Positions 16,791 through 25,990 of a DNA stretch of 64,000 nt are shown in pieces. The translations under genes were made by a program, and so were the position numbers. The stretch's first letter is position 1. Every line of letters starts with the position of its first letter. Below the pieces are notes generated by a model that saw only the letters and a list, made by a program, of their open reading frames with translations, was not told the origin of the DNA and did no database searches. Source of the stretch: Ruminococcus sp. (GTDB lineage: Bacteria > Bacillota > Clostridia > Oscillospirales > Ruminococcaceae); contig JAFWSI010000045.1 of the NCBI GenBank assembly GCA_017519415.1, positions 1 through 64,000 on the forward strand. Reading direction: 5' to 3'.

Positions 16791-19166
16791 ATGTCCCGAG
16801 AATTCTGTTCCCTGCTTGAAAACAAAAGCTTCGTGTTCCTCGACGGCGGCATGGGTACCATGCTGCAGGCTCACGGCATAAAGACAGAGCATATCCCCGA
16901 GCTCCTCAACATTACCGACCCCGGGGCCATAATGCGCATACACCGCCTGTACGTTGAAAGCGGCGCTGACATCATATACTCAAATACCTTCGGCGCAAAC
17001 CGCTTCAAGCTGGCAAACAGCGGCCATACCGTGGAGGAGATTGTCTCCGCAGGCGTTGAGAACGCAAGAAAAGCCGCTGCGGGAAAGGCTCTCGTTGCTC
17101 TCGACATGGGTCCCATAGGTCAGCTTCTCGAGCCTGCGGGCACTCTTAAATTCGAGGAGGCCTACGAGGTATACAGGGAGCTCGTCCTGGCAGGAAAAGA
17201 CGCCGACGTCATAGTCATCGAGACCATGACCGACCTCTATGAGGTCAAGGCGGCTCTGCTGGCCGCAAGGGAGAACTCCGACAAACCGGTACTCGTAACT
17301 ATGACCTTTGAGGAGAATATGCGAACCTTTACGGGCGTATCCCCCGAGTGCATGGTGGCTGTGCTGGAGGGTCTGGGCGCCGACGCTATCGGCGTGAACT
17401 GCTCTCTCGGCCCCGAGGAGCTCTTCCCCGTCCTCGACAGGATATGCGCTCTTACGACACTCCCGGTCATTGCAAAGCCCAATGCGGGCCTGCCCGACCC
17501 CGTGACCAACGAATACAGTGTAGGTCCTCAGGATTTCGCGGAAAGCGCCGTGAAGCTGGCAAAGGCGGGCGTTACCGTGTTCGGAGGCTGCTGCGGAACT
17601 ACTCCTCAGCATATCTCCACAATGATAGAAGCTCTTTCGGGCATGGAAAGGCAGACAAGAAAGACGGTACGCGCAAGCATTGCCTGTTCAGCAGTGAACT
17701 GCGTCAATATAAATCAGCCCCGCGTTATCGGCGAGCGTATCAACCCAACAGGCAAAAAGCGCTTCAAGGAGGCTCTCCTCGCCCATGATGTGGACTATAT
17801 CCTCGGTCAGGCGGTGGAGCAGATACACGCGGGAGCAGAGATCCTCGACGTAAACGTGGGACTCCCAGGTATCGACGAAAAGGAAATGATGGTGACCGCC
17901 GTAAAGGCCATACAGAGCGTATGCGATACGCCCTTGCAGCTTGACTCAACTATCCCCGAGGTGCTGGAAGCGGGTCTGAGAATTTACAACGGCAAGCCTA
18001 TCGTCAACTCCGTGAACGGAGAGGACGACTCCCTCGACACCATACTCCCCATAGTAAAGAAATACGGCGCCTCCGTGGTGGGACTTGCCCTCGACAAGGG
18101 CGGTATACCCAAGACTGCCGACGGACGTTTCGCTATCGCCGAAAAGATACTCCGCAGAGCTATGGAGTACGGCATACCAAGGGAGGATGTCTTCATCGAC
18201 TGCCTTACCCTGACGGCTTCCGCCGAGCAGGACGGAGTAATGGAGACCCTCAACGCTCTCCACAGAGTAAAGACCGAGCTGGGACTGAGAACTGTCCTCG
18301 GCGTATCCAATATCTCCTTCGGTCTCCCCAACCGAGAGCTCATAACCCGTACCTTCCTCACAATGGCCCTCCACAGCGGACTCGACCTGCCTATCATAAA
18401 CCCCAATATCGACTCTATCATCGGTGCCGTAAGAGCCTACAGGCTCCTTGCGGGTATCGACCGCAACTCCGCGGATTTCATAAGCATTTACGCTCAGGAC
18501 GACAGCGCTCCCAAGGCTCCCGCTCCTGCTCAGGACAAGGGAGCTCCCGATATAATGTACGCGGTGGAGAACGGTCTGAAAAATCAGGCTGTAAAGGCTG
18601 CGGAGGAGCTTATGTACACCGTTGACCCTATGGAAATAATCAACGGCTATCTCATACCCGCTCTGGACAACGCCGGAGCAAGATTTGAAAAGGGAAAGAT
18701 ATTCCTGCCCCAGCTCATACTCACCGCGGAAGCGGCTCAGGCCTGCTTCGAGGTCATAAAGACAAGGCTCTCCGCCGCAAACAGCGAGAGCGTATCCAAG
18801 GGCAAGGTGGTCCTTGCCACGGTGCACGGAGATATCCACGATATCGGCAAGAATATCGTCAAGGTGCTCCTTGACAGCTACGGCTTCACGGTCATAGACC
18901 TCGGCAAGGACGTACCGCCTGAGACTATAGTCAATGCCGCTATCGAAAACAAGGTGAGCCTTGTGGGACTTTCCGCACTGATGACAACCACCCTCGGCGC
19001 TATGGCTGAAACTATCAGACAGCTCAACGAGAAGTACCCCGAGTGCAAGACCGTTGTGGGCGGAGCTGTTCTCACAGCTTCATATGCGGAGCAGATACAC
19101 GCGGATTTCTACGCCAAGGACGCTAAACAGACCGTGGATATAGCTTCAAAGGTCTACGGTGCTTGA
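16791..19166 (+). CDS. metH: Cobalamin-dependent methionine synthase, short form without reactivation domain
   Basis: 791 residues. Transfers methyl groups from methyltetrahydrofolate to homocysteine through cobalamin. Domain order: homocysteine-binding barrel (about 1-295) with zinc ligands in GVNCS and GGCCGTTP; pterin-binding barrel (about 320-570; RVIGERINPTGKK); B12 cap and B12-binding domain (about 590-791) with the cobalt-ligand motif DIHDIGKNIV near residue 683. The C-terminal AdoMet-dependent activation domain of E. coli-type MetH is absent, so reactivation must use a separate protein or another route. It lies 13 bp after pheA and is probably co-transcribed. No B12 riboswitch is visible upstream. 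Confidence 0.93.
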   Translation: MSREFCSLLENKSFVFLDGGMGTMLQAHGIKTEHIPELLNITDPGAIMRIHRLYVESGADIIYSNTFGANRFKLANSGHTVEEIVSAGVENARKAAAGKALVALDMGPIGQLLEPAGTLKFEEAYEVYRELVLAGKDADVIVIETMTDLYEVKAALLAARENSDKPVLVTMTFEENMRTFTGVSPECMVAVLEGLGADAIGVNCSLGPEELFPVLDRICALTTLPVIAKPNAGLPDPVTNEYSVGPQDFAESAVKLAKAGVTVFGGCCGTTPQHISTMIEALSGMERQTRKTVRASIACSAVNCVNINQPRVIGERINPTGKKRFKEALLAHDVDYILGQAVEQIHAGAEILDVNVGLPGIDEKEMMVTAVKAIQSVCDTPLQLDSTIPEVLEAGLRIYNGKPIVNSVNGEDDSLDTILPIVKKYGASVVGLALDKGGIPKTADGRFAIAEKILRRAMEYGIPREDVFIDCLTLTASAEQDGVMETLNALHRVKTELGLRTVLGVSNISFGLPNRELITRTFLTMALHSGLDLPIINPNIDSIIGAVRAYRLLAGIDRNSADFISIYAQDDSAPKAPAPAQDKGAPDIMYAVENGLKNQAVKAAEELMYTVDPMEIINGYLIPALDNAGARFEKGKIFLPQLILTAEAAQACFEVIKTRLSAANSESVSKGKVVLATVHGDIHDIGKNIVKVLLDSYGFTVIDLGKDVPPETIVNAAIENKVSLVGLSALMTTTLGAMAETIRQLNEKYPECKTVVGGAVLTASYAEQIHADFYAKDAKQTVDIASKVYGA

Positions 19167-19176
19167 GCCGTTAGCC

Positions 19177-19206
19177 TGTAGGGGCTGGCGTCCTCGACAG
19201 CCCGCC
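19177..19206. repeat. Hairpin repeat after metH
   Basis: Member of the dispersed hairpin family: TGTAG edge (inverse of CTACA), stem GGGCTG (19182-19187) with CAGCCC (19198-19203). No U-tract follows. Confidence 0.6.
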
Positions 19207-19269
19207 ATTACCGCATCAATCAATATACCCTAAAATCCGCAATTTCTTCCGATTTATGAGGATAATAGC

Positions 19270-19500
19270 ATGGAAAAGATAACACTAAAAGAACTTGATA
19301 TGCACTCCCGGAGCGAAGTCCTCGCCTTTCTGAAAAAGCTGTGGGACAACAAGGGCGCTCCCTGCCCCATATGCGGCAATGCTCTTGAACTGCTCCATAA
19401 AAAGGCAAAAAAGAGCGACTGCGACTGGAAGTGTACAAATTGCGACAAAGTGTTCAGGACGCTTGACCTGCTGGACGAGTTAAACGAAAAAATGCCGTAA
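19270..19500 (+). CDS. Small zinc-ribbon protein
   Basis: 76 residues. CPICGN (about residues 32-37) and CTNCDK (about 55-60) form a CxxC...CxxC zinc ribbon, with a Lys/Asp-rich stretch between and charged helices on both sides. I do not recognise a named family; nucleic-acid or protein binding is only a guess from the zinc ribbon. GAGG lies 8 nt before the ATG. It is 103 bp after metH and is followed directly by a strong terminator. Confidence 0.7.
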   Translation: MEKITLKELDMHSRSEVLAFLKKLWDNKGAPCPICGNALELLHKKAKKSDCDWKCTNCDKVFRTLDLLDELNEKMP

Positions 19501-19507
19501 AACTACA

Positions 19508-19537
19508 AAAAGCAGCCCGAATGGGCTGCTTTTTTTG
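19508..19537 (+). terminator. Rho-independent terminator
   Basis: Stem AAAAGCAGCCC (19508-19518), loop GAAT, complement 19523-19533, then a run of Ts. It ends the plus-strand unit. The A-run on its left side also gives a U-tract on the minus strand, so it can act in both directions between the two converging units. Confidence 0.9.
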
Positions 19538-19561
19538 TACACACAAATGCGTACATAAAAA

Positions 19562-19591
19562 GGAACGCCGAAGCGGCGTTCCCTACAATTA
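19562..19591 (-). repeat. Hairpin repeat that doubles as terminator for the polysaccharide operon
   Basis: Stem GGAACGCCG (19562-19570) with CGGCGTTCC (19574-19582) and edge CTACAATTAG, as in the dispersed hairpin family. Read on the minus strand, the stem is followed by TTTTTATG, so this copy has the form of an intrinsic terminator directly downstream of the flippase-like gene. Confidence 0.75.
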
Positions 19592-19592
19592 G

Positions 19593-20531
19593 CTAACGGC
19601 TCTTTGCCCTGCCGTAAAGTCTGCCGATAAGGAATGCCGCTACGTCGGCAAATACCGAGGCTATACGCATTACCAGCACGAACAGCACTATCCTGTCCGC
19701 AAACCGGTCTCCGCATACAAAAAGCATTACTCCCTCGCGGATACCGATACCGCCGGGAGCTCCCGGAGTTACAAAGCCGATTATCCACGCAAAGAGAAAA
19801 GCTCCCGTGAGCGCAAGCTGCTCCCTAATCCCTGCCTGCGGCACCATGAGCGCCATGCAGGTGAAATACATTCCCGCGGATACGATGTTATGGGCAAAAT
19901 AGTAGAATACCGCAAACAACAGCTTCGGCCGTTCCGCCTTGTCAAATGCCCTTGAGTAGCGGGATATATATCCCTTCACCCTGCTGCGGAATTTAAACCT
20001 TATGACTGCAAATGCCGCCAGCAGCAGAAGCACTCCCGCGGCGCCTGCAAGCAGCAGGTTCCTGCCGTACTTTTCCATGAGCTCGGGAAGTCTGCTCCCC
20101 AGAAGCAGCACGGATACGGTCCCCGTCCAGAATACGCAGAAGAACACGTCCAGCACCGTGGCGCAGGCCACGTCCACATGGCTTATCCCCATGTCCGCGG
20201 CAAGCCGGTTGCGTCCGACGTACTGGAATACGTTTCCGGGGAGATACTTGTATATATTCGAGCGGGTGAATACGGGCATGGCTGCCGAATAGGGTATCTT
20301 CCGTCCCGAAAGCAGACGGCTGAGCATCAGCCACGACCAGCAGGCTATGATTATCTGCGCGGTCTGTACGGTAAAGCTCACCGCAAAGGCTGCTATGACC
20401 CGCGGCGAACGCATATCCGACAGCTTTATATCCATGTCGGTCATCTTTTTTACCACAAATGCCAGCGCCAGTATCACCACAAGATGACCTGCCAGCTTCA
20501 CCAGCTTCTTTGCGTTTATCCTATCCCTCAT
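19593..20531 (-). CDS. Flippase-like membrane protein (UPF0104 / LPG synthase TM domain family)
   Basis: 312 residues, about eight hydrophobic helices. YLPGNVFQYVGRNRLA and the late GFVTPGAPGGIGIREGVM are hallmarks of the lysylphosphatidylglycerol-synthase membrane-domain (UPF0104) family, often encoded beside glycosyltransferases and thought to move lipids or lipid-linked sugars. There is no aminoacyl-transfer domain. It is the last gene of the operon and overlaps the preceding glycosyltransferase gene by 11 bp. The substrate is unknown. Confidence 0.82.
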   Translation of the reverse strand: MRDRINAKKLVKLAGHLVVILALAFVVKKMTDMDIKLSDMRSPRVIAAFAVSFTVQTAQIIIACWSWLMLSRLLSGRKIPYSAAMPVFTRSNIYKYLPGNVFQYVGRNRLAADMGISHVDVACATVLDVFFCVFWTGTVSVLLLGSRLPELMEKYGRNLLLAGAAGVLLLLAAFAVIRFKFRSRVKGYISRYSRAFDKAERPKLLFAVFYYFAHNIVSAGMYFTCMALMVPQAGIREQLALTGAFLFAWIIGFVTPGAPGGIGIREGVMLFVCGDRFADRIVLFVLVMRIASVFADVAAFLIGRLYGRAKSR

Positions 20532-21681
20532 GGCTCTTCGCCTTTTCGTAAAGCCGCTCTATGGTGTCCACCATTCTGTCCCATGAACGCCTGTCTGCTT
20601 CGGCATGGACGTACTTCGTCATCTCGGCCGCCCTGCCCTCGCTGTAGAACCTCCTGACAGCCTCCGCAAGAGCATGGGGATCCTTAGGCGGTACTATATA
20701 GCCTGTCTTTCCCTCTGCCACTACCTCGGGTATGCCGCCCACATCCGTGACTATAACAGGCTTGTCAAAGCCGTACGCCATCTGCACGATACCGCTCTGG
20801 GTAGCCGATTCGTAGGGAAGCACCACTATGTCACAGGAAGCGAAATATTTCTCTATCTCGCTGTCGGGTATGTACCCGTCAACTATCTTTATATTGTCTC
20901 CCGCGCCGCCCTTTCTGATGAGCTCTGTGTAGCTCTCCTTGTCGTCGCGGAACTCGCCCACTACCCACAGCTCGATATTGCTGTCGTACTTCACCAGCTC
21001 GGGCATGGCATTGATTATATGGCGGAGCCCCTTGTACTCGCGGACAAAGCCGAAGAAAAGAAGCACCTTCTTCTCCGGGGCTATACCCGCTTCCTTCCTG
21101 CCTTCCTCCATGCTGAGGTGGCGGAGGTTGTACTGGTTGTGCACGGGAAGGTCCGCAGCTTCAAATATGGGGTCCTTCTTTATGAGCTTCAGATCCTCGG
21201 CGTCAGAGGCCGAGTGAGTGATATATGCGGAGCCCCGCTTCAGCGCAAGCTTCGCAAGAAAGCGCTGCATGGGGAAATGCTCGTGGGGAAATACATTGTG
21301 GCAGATGAATATGCGGGGTATCTTCCTCAGCATAAAGGAAAGACTTCCGTAGCAGGGCGCAAAATAGGGATGCCACCAGTGTATGACTATGAAATCGGGA
21401 CGCATTTTCTTTATTTTACGCGCTGTAGTTATCCAGTTCAGCGGATTTGCGGTATTGATAAGGAACTGCGCGTCGTCAATCCTGAAGAGGCTGTTGCTGT
21501 AGTCCTTCTGCTCCTGATGAAAGAGTATCTTCGGATACTGCATCTTATAGGACACGGTCTTTACATTGAAGCGCTTTTTCAGACTGTTTATCATAGTTGC
21601 ACAATTATAGGCGATGCCGCCCTTGTAGGGGTAGACGGGACCTATCATCACTACCCTTTTCCTTTTCTTCTTTTCGCTCAT
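20521..21681 (-). CDS. GT4-type glycosyltransferase
   Basis: 386 residues, GT-B fold. The N-terminal domain has the glycine-rich acceptor loop VYPYKGGIAYNCA. The C-terminal donor domain has FFGFVREYKGLRHII, the VVGEF strand and the ExxxxxG-type site PYESATQSGIVQMAYGFDKP, with VGGIPEVV. Soluble, probably attached to the inner membrane face. The start was moved to the ATG at 21681, which forms an ATGA overlap with the upstream GT2 gene; the open frame itself is 17 codons longer. Donor and acceptor cannot be read. Confidence 0.88.
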   Translation of the reverse strand: MSEKKKRKRVVMIGPVYPYKGGIAYNCATMINSLKKRFNVKTVSYKMQYPKILFHQEQKDYSNSLFRIDDAQFLINTANPLNWITTARKIKKMRPDFIVIHWWHPYFAPCYGSLSFMLRKIPRIFICHNVFPHEHFPMQRFLAKLALKRGSAYITHSASDAEDLKLIKKDPIFEAADLPVHNQYNLRHLSMEEGRKEAGIAPEKKVLLFFGFVREYKGLRHIINAMPELVKYDSNIELWVVGEFRDDKESYTELIRKGGAGDNIKIVDGYIPDSEIEKYFASCDIVVLPYESATQSGIVQMAYGFDKPVIVTDVGGIPEVVAEGKTGYIVPPKDPHALAEAVRRFYSEGRAAEMTKYVHAEADRRSWDRMVDTIERLYEKAKSHEG

Positions 21682-22661
21682 TTCTTTTCCGCCTTTTCTT
21701 CGGAACGGAGCTCCTCGTCGCTCTTTCCGCATTCCATTTTCCTCACTCTGTACTGCACATCCTCAAGGAGCTTCCTGTTGGCGGAGATAGTGTCTCCGAG
21801 AAGTCCTATGGTCATGGTCTGGAAGCCCATCATTACGAGTATTGCCGTAAGTATAAGGGACTGTACGTGTCCGTCGCCGTCCCCGGTGGCAAGGAATATG
21901 AGGAAGCGTATGCCGAGGACCGCTCCGAAAAGGAGCAGCACGGCGCCTATGGTCATAAAGAACTTCAGGGGCTTGTACATGACGAAGGAACGGGTGATGA
22001 CAGTGGAGGAGCGCTTCATGTAGCGCCACATACTTGAAAACAGACGTGAGGGTCTGGTCTCGGGGTTAGTTCTTATAGGTACCGAGGTCATGGCTGTTTT
22101 GTTGTTGCCCGCCTGTATTATCGTTTCAAGAGTGTAGGTGTATTCGTTCACGACGTTGAGCCTCAGGGCTGCGTCACGGGAATAGGCTCTGAAGCCGCTG
22201 GGAGCGTCGGGTATGTCCGTATCGGAGGCCACGCGCACCACCCAGCTGCCTATGTGCTGAAACTTCTTCTTTTTCCATGAGAAGTGCTCCGTTTTGTCTA
22301 TTGGTCTCTCGCCTATGACTATATCCGCCTTTTCGTCCAGTATGGGACGGACTATCTTCTCTATGTCCGCGCCGCAGTACTGATTGTCGGCGTCGGTATT
22401 CACGATTATATCGGCGCCTAAGTGCAGGCAGGCGTCTATGCCCGCCATAAAGCCCTTGGCAAGTCCCTTGTTGCGCTTGAAGGAAACTATGTGGTGGAAG
22501 CCCAGCTCCCTTGCACGCTGTACGGTATTGTCCTGACTTCCGTCGTTTATTATGAGATACTCTATGGAGTCGATGCCGTCTATATGCCTCGGCAGGTCGT
22601 TATAGGCCAGCTCCAGCGTCTTTTCCTCGTTATAGCACGGTATCTGTATTATAAGCTTCAT
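21678..22661 (-). CDS. GT2 family glycosyltransferase with two C-terminal membrane helices
   Basis: 327 residues. GT-A domain with IQIPCYNEEKTLELA, YLIINDGSQDNT, NKGLAKGFMAGID and the metal-binding DADNQY (DxD). Two hydrophobic helices near residues 230-255 and 270-290 anchor it, as in polyprenyl-phosphate sugar transferases (DPM1/GtrB-like). A likely role is making a lipid-linked sugar that the adjacent 718-residue membrane protein could use; that pairing is inferred from family habit and position. It begins directly after the stop of that gene. Confidence 0.87.
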   Translation of the reverse strand: MKLIIQIPCYNEEKTLELAYNDLPRHIDGIDSIEYLIINDGSQDNTVQRARELGFHHIVSFKRNKGLAKGFMAGIDACLHLGADIIVNTDADNQYCGADIEKIVRPILDEKADIVIGERPIDKTEHFSWKKKKFQHIGSWVVRVASDTDIPDAPSGFRAYSRDAALRLNVVNEYTYTLETIIQAGNNKTAMTSVPIRTNPETRPSRLFSSMWRYMKRSSTVITRSFVMYKPLKFFMTIGAVLLLFGAVLGIRFLIFLATGDGDGHVQSLILTAILVMMGFQTMTIGLLGDTISANRKLLEDVQYRVRKMECGKSDEELRSEEKAEKK

Positions 22662-24818
22662 TTAGTCTTCCTCCGTATTTACTTTTATGGAATTGAGCTG
22701 CGCACTGACCGAATCGGGCGAGTAGAGATATACTACTATCTCAAGATCGGACACGGCCTCATCAATATCCGCTTTCAGCTCTATCTCAGCCTTTCCGCTG
22801 CCGTCTATACTGTCTGCGGTTATCTCGGCGCGGTCGAAAACACTGCCCTCCGAATCGCTCTTTACCTCAACATAGCCCACGGGCTCTGCCGAGGAGCCGT
22901 CTATATCCATATCCAGCGAAAAGGTGTATTCTCCCTCCTCAATATCAAGATAGGGACCGTAGCACAGATAATTGTTGGCCGGGTCGCTCTGTATGACGTC
23001 CTCGCCTGCTATATAACAGTCTGAGTTGAACAGATTCATATACGAAAGAGGTATATTCACCTCGCTGCTGTCGTCCTTGGGTACGTTCCTGTAGACGATA
23101 TGCCTGTCGGAGGAGTCCGCGACCTCATAACCGCGCATATTCACGATCTCCTTTTTGTCCGCTATGATGTAGGCGTTGTCGCCGAGCTCATCGGGCTCAT
23201 ACGCAAAGCTCACCTTTTTGTCGGGCAGCATATACTGCACGAAGGATATGAAGGCTCCCGTTTCCGGCGAAACGTAGAATTCGGCGTCCTCCGTCTTCCA
23301 TATGCGGCGGAGCATCTCGCGGTCTCCCTTGTACGCACGCTGATTATTGAAAATATCCACTCTTGCGGAAGGAGTGAAATACGTAAAGATCAGAGCCGTT
23401 ACGACAGACACAAGAAGAAAGCCCGCCTTCTTCCGCTTCAGGCACAGCATAAGTATCAGGGCGATGCAGAATACGGATACCGCCACCATTGCATATGCAT
23501 AGAAATTCAGGTCGAACTCGTCATAATACCAGCTAATTCCCGGACAGCATACCCTGCTGAACACATGGAGGGTAACTCCGTTCAGAAGTATCATGGCGCG
23601 GCAGGCTCCCGTAAACATTATCAGAGGCATGGCAAGTATGAAAATAAGATCCTTTCTGTCTGCCTCGGACATAAAGCAGATACCCGTCATTATCAGAAGT
23701 CCTACCGTTATATCGTAGTAGCGGTTATAGATTATATGGTCTATGCGTTGGAAGTCGGTCATGAACATACTGCTTATTATCCATGTGGAGATAAAGGCGC
23801 ATAATATGAACATGAACACAAAGCTCTTCTCATCGGCAAGTCTGCTGAACTGGCGCTTTTTCTTCTTTCTGAATGCCGTGAGACATTCCGCAAAATTAGC
23901 GATGATCATTCTGAACATTCCCCATACCGCAAACAGAGCGATGCAGAAGGTCGCCGCAAAGGCCGAAAACGCCTGCGAGGCCATCAGGGACATCAGCTTC
24001 TTAAGTCCCGCCGCAGTGGACAGCGACGTCTTTACCTTGGAGATCACGCCTCCCGAATCGTTGCCGCCGCCTGCCTTTCCCGACACCCACAGGTAGCTTT
24101 CAAACTGATGGTGCAGGATATGATCGGCGAACATTCCCAACGCGAATACTCCGAGGAATACCGCTGCATGACGAAGATCTATCTTCTTGAAGACGACCCC
24201 GAGGATCACCACCAGCACCGCTGACGCGCCTATGCCTATGGTGCGGTTGTGTATCATGAAAAGATATGCGCAGACCGCTCCGAAGCAGGCAAGATTCAGA
24301 TAGGTGGGACGCTTCATAACGCGTACAAGCACGAATACCGCCAGCGTGGTCACCAGCAGAAGGGCTGTCTCGGAAAAAGCGATGCCCGTATTATGCTGAT
24401 ATGAGGTGTAGAGCGCCGCAGCTGCCGCCGCAAAGCCCGCCTCCGCCTTTTTCAGCTTCGGGAACAGGAAACGCAGTATATATACGAACATAAGATATGT
24501 CAGCGTTACGAATACCGCATTCAGCACCAGCGCCGAGCGGTAGAGCGTAACGGGATCGTGTATCAGCTTTATCAGCGGCACCAGCATGAAGCTGTAGCCG
24601 TAGGAGTACCACGCAAGGGTGGAGGACATTCCTCTCCAGTCGTAGCCCGCCATAGTATAGGCATGGGTCCAGTAGCCTGCCTCGTCGTTGAAAACAAAGG
24701 GATTGTAGCATTTTCCGACCATGCGGAGATTCATTATGAGTATGACAGCGGCAAAGGCGGCTATCAGCAGATCCTGTGCCCCGGGTCTGTAAAAACGATG
24801 TTTGGTTTTTCCGCTCAT
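22662..24818 (-). CDS. Large multi-pass membrane protein, probable GT-C glycosyltransferase
   Basis: 718 residues. About 12 hydrophobic helices cover residues 15-480, with an early external loop (FVFNDEAGYWTHAY) holding Asp-Glu near a Tyr, as in GT-C enzymes of the GT39/GT83 type. A large extracytoplasmic domain of about 230 residues with beta-rich character ends the protein. I cannot name the family with certainty. It sits between a GT4 gene (ATGA overlap) and the GT2 gene that may supply its lipid-linked sugar donor. Role inferred: adding side-chain sugars to the exported polymer outside the membrane. Confidence 0.7.
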   Translation of the reverse strand: MSGKTKHRFYRPGAQDLLIAAFAAVILIMNLRMVGKCYNPFVFNDEAGYWTHAYTMAGYDWRGMSSTLAWYSYGYSFMLVPLIKLIHDPVTLYRSALVLNAVFVTLTYLMFVYILRFLFPKLKKAEAGFAAAAAALYTSYQHNTGIAFSETALLLVTTLAVFVLVRVMKRPTYLNLACFGAVCAYLFMIHNRTIGIGASAVLVVILGVVFKKIDLRHAAVFLGVFALGMFADHILHHQFESYLWVSGKAGGGNDSGGVISKVKTSLSTAAGLKKLMSLMASQAFSAFAATFCIALFAVWGMFRMIIANFAECLTAFRKKKKRQFSRLADEKSFVFMFILCAFISTWIISSMFMTDFQRIDHIIYNRYYDITVGLLIMTGICFMSEADRKDLIFILAMPLIMFTGACRAMILLNGVTLHVFSRVCCPGISWYYDEFDLNFYAYAMVAVSVFCIALILMLCLKRKKAGFLLVSVVTALIFTYFTPSARVDIFNNQRAYKGDREMLRRIWKTEDAEFYVSPETGAFISFVQYMLPDKKVSFAYEPDELGDNAYIIADKKEIVNMRGYEVADSSDRHIVYRNVPKDDSSEVNIPLSYMNLFNSDCYIAGEDVIQSDPANNYLCYGPYLDIEEGEYTFSLDMDIDGSSAEPVGYVEVKSDSEGSVFDRAEITADSIDGSGKAEIELKADIDEAVSDLEIVVYLYSPDSVSAQLNSIKVNTEED

Positions 24819-25990
24819 ATCCCGTCTATTACCTCCTTGAAATTGCGGATTATCACTTCCCAGCGGTAATTCTCGTCAACGTAGGCCTTTGCGTTCCCGC
24901 GCATGAGAGAATACTCCCTTTCATGGGACAGCATATAGTCAAGCACGCCCTCGAATTCAAAATAGGAGGTGTAGTAAAGTCCGCCGTTGCTCTTTATACA
25001 ATGTCCCTTCAGTACCTCGCAGCCGCCGTTGACTATAACGGGCACCGAAAGGGTCATGGCTTCAAGAACGGATATGGAAAGGCTCTCGAAGGCCGATGGC
25101 AGCACAAGGCATTTTGCCCCCGATATGCCGCTGAATTTGTCCTCCTCGCTGACAAAGCCGAGGCTGATTATGTCCTTGTCCTTCGGTATCTCGCAGACAG
25201 GCTTGCCCATGAGGACAAGCTTGAGACCGCTGCCGGGACGGCGCTTTTTGTACTCCAGAAAATACCTGAAAAGCTCGGGACAGCATTTGCCCTCGTCGAT
25301 ACGCCCTACGTATATGATGTATTCGCCCTCTATGCCGTATTTGCTGCGGAAAGCCGCTTCGTCGGGCTCGCAGGGCACCTCCACTCCCGTTCCCATGACG
25401 CGGCAGGGAATGTCCTTGCAGTCAAAGAGTCCCTGCACCAGTGCCTTTTCCTCGTCGGTGAGGAACACGAAGGCTCTCGGGAGAGTGAAAAAGCTCTCAT
25501 AGGTCCTGAAATGTATATAGGGCTCGTCATGAGCCGTGGGTATGAGCACTGACTTTTCCGCCACCTCGGGAAGTCCCTTCACGGTGAGGTAGTAGAGATA
25601 GGTGACGAATATGAAAACGTCGTATCTGTCCTTGTTTTCACGGATATACTTTATAGCGGCGGGAGAATAGGGACCCTGCTTCTCGAACCACTTTTCCTCG
25701 GTCTCCGTATCGTAGTTTTCGGCGCCCGAGCTCAGGTATCTGCCGCTGAATTCGTTGAAGTCCTTTGCACGGGGCTTCTCCACGGGGAAGCGGAGAACGT
25801 GTACTTCGTTTATATCCTCCTCGTCGGCTTCGTAGTAATTCTCCCATGTGGTGTATTCAAGTGCCTTGGTGGTGATGACGTCAACCTCAAACTCACCCGT
25901 CAGCCTTTCCGCTATAAGCCGGGTGTAGTACTCGGAGCCGCCGTTCACCTCAAGTCCGTATCTCTGATTGACAAGCGCTATCCTTTTCAT
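24815..25990 (-). CDS. GT4-type glycosyltransferase
   Basis: 391 residues, GT-B fold. N-terminal LVNQRYGLEVNGGSEYYTRLIAERL (a long glycine-loop pattern), C-terminal YVGRIDEGKCCPELFRYF and the donor site LPSAFESLSISVLEAM with VPVIVNGGCEV. It strongly resembles the next gene (25987-27192) in layout, including the NGGLY(Y/F) segment near the end, so the two are probably paralogues. ATGA overlap with the downstream membrane-protein gene. Confidence 0.88.
   Translation of the reverse strand: MKRIALVNQRYGLEVNGGSEYYTRLIAERLTGEFEVDVITTKALEYTTWENYYEADEEDINEVHVLRFPVEKPRAKDFNEFSGRYLSSGAENYDTETEEKWFEKQGPYSPAAIKYIRENKDRYDVFIFVTYLYYLTVKGLPEVAEKSVLIPTAHDEPYIHFRTYESFFTLPRAFVFLTDEEKALVQGLFDCKDIPCRVMGTGVEVPCEPDEAAFRSKYGIEGEYIIYVGRIDEGKCCPELFRYFLEYKKRRPGSGLKLVLMGKPVCEIPKDKDIISLGFVSEEDKFSGISGAKCLVLPSAFESLSISVLEAMTLSVPVIVNGGCEVLKGHCIKSNGGLYYTSYFEFEGVLDYMLSHEREYSLMRGNAKAYVDENYRWEVIIRNFKEVIDGI

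Noticed and set aside
16791..16830. B12 riboswitch for metH
   Set aside because: metH follows pheA by 13 bp, and neither this gap nor the pheA leader shows cobalamin riboswitch elements.
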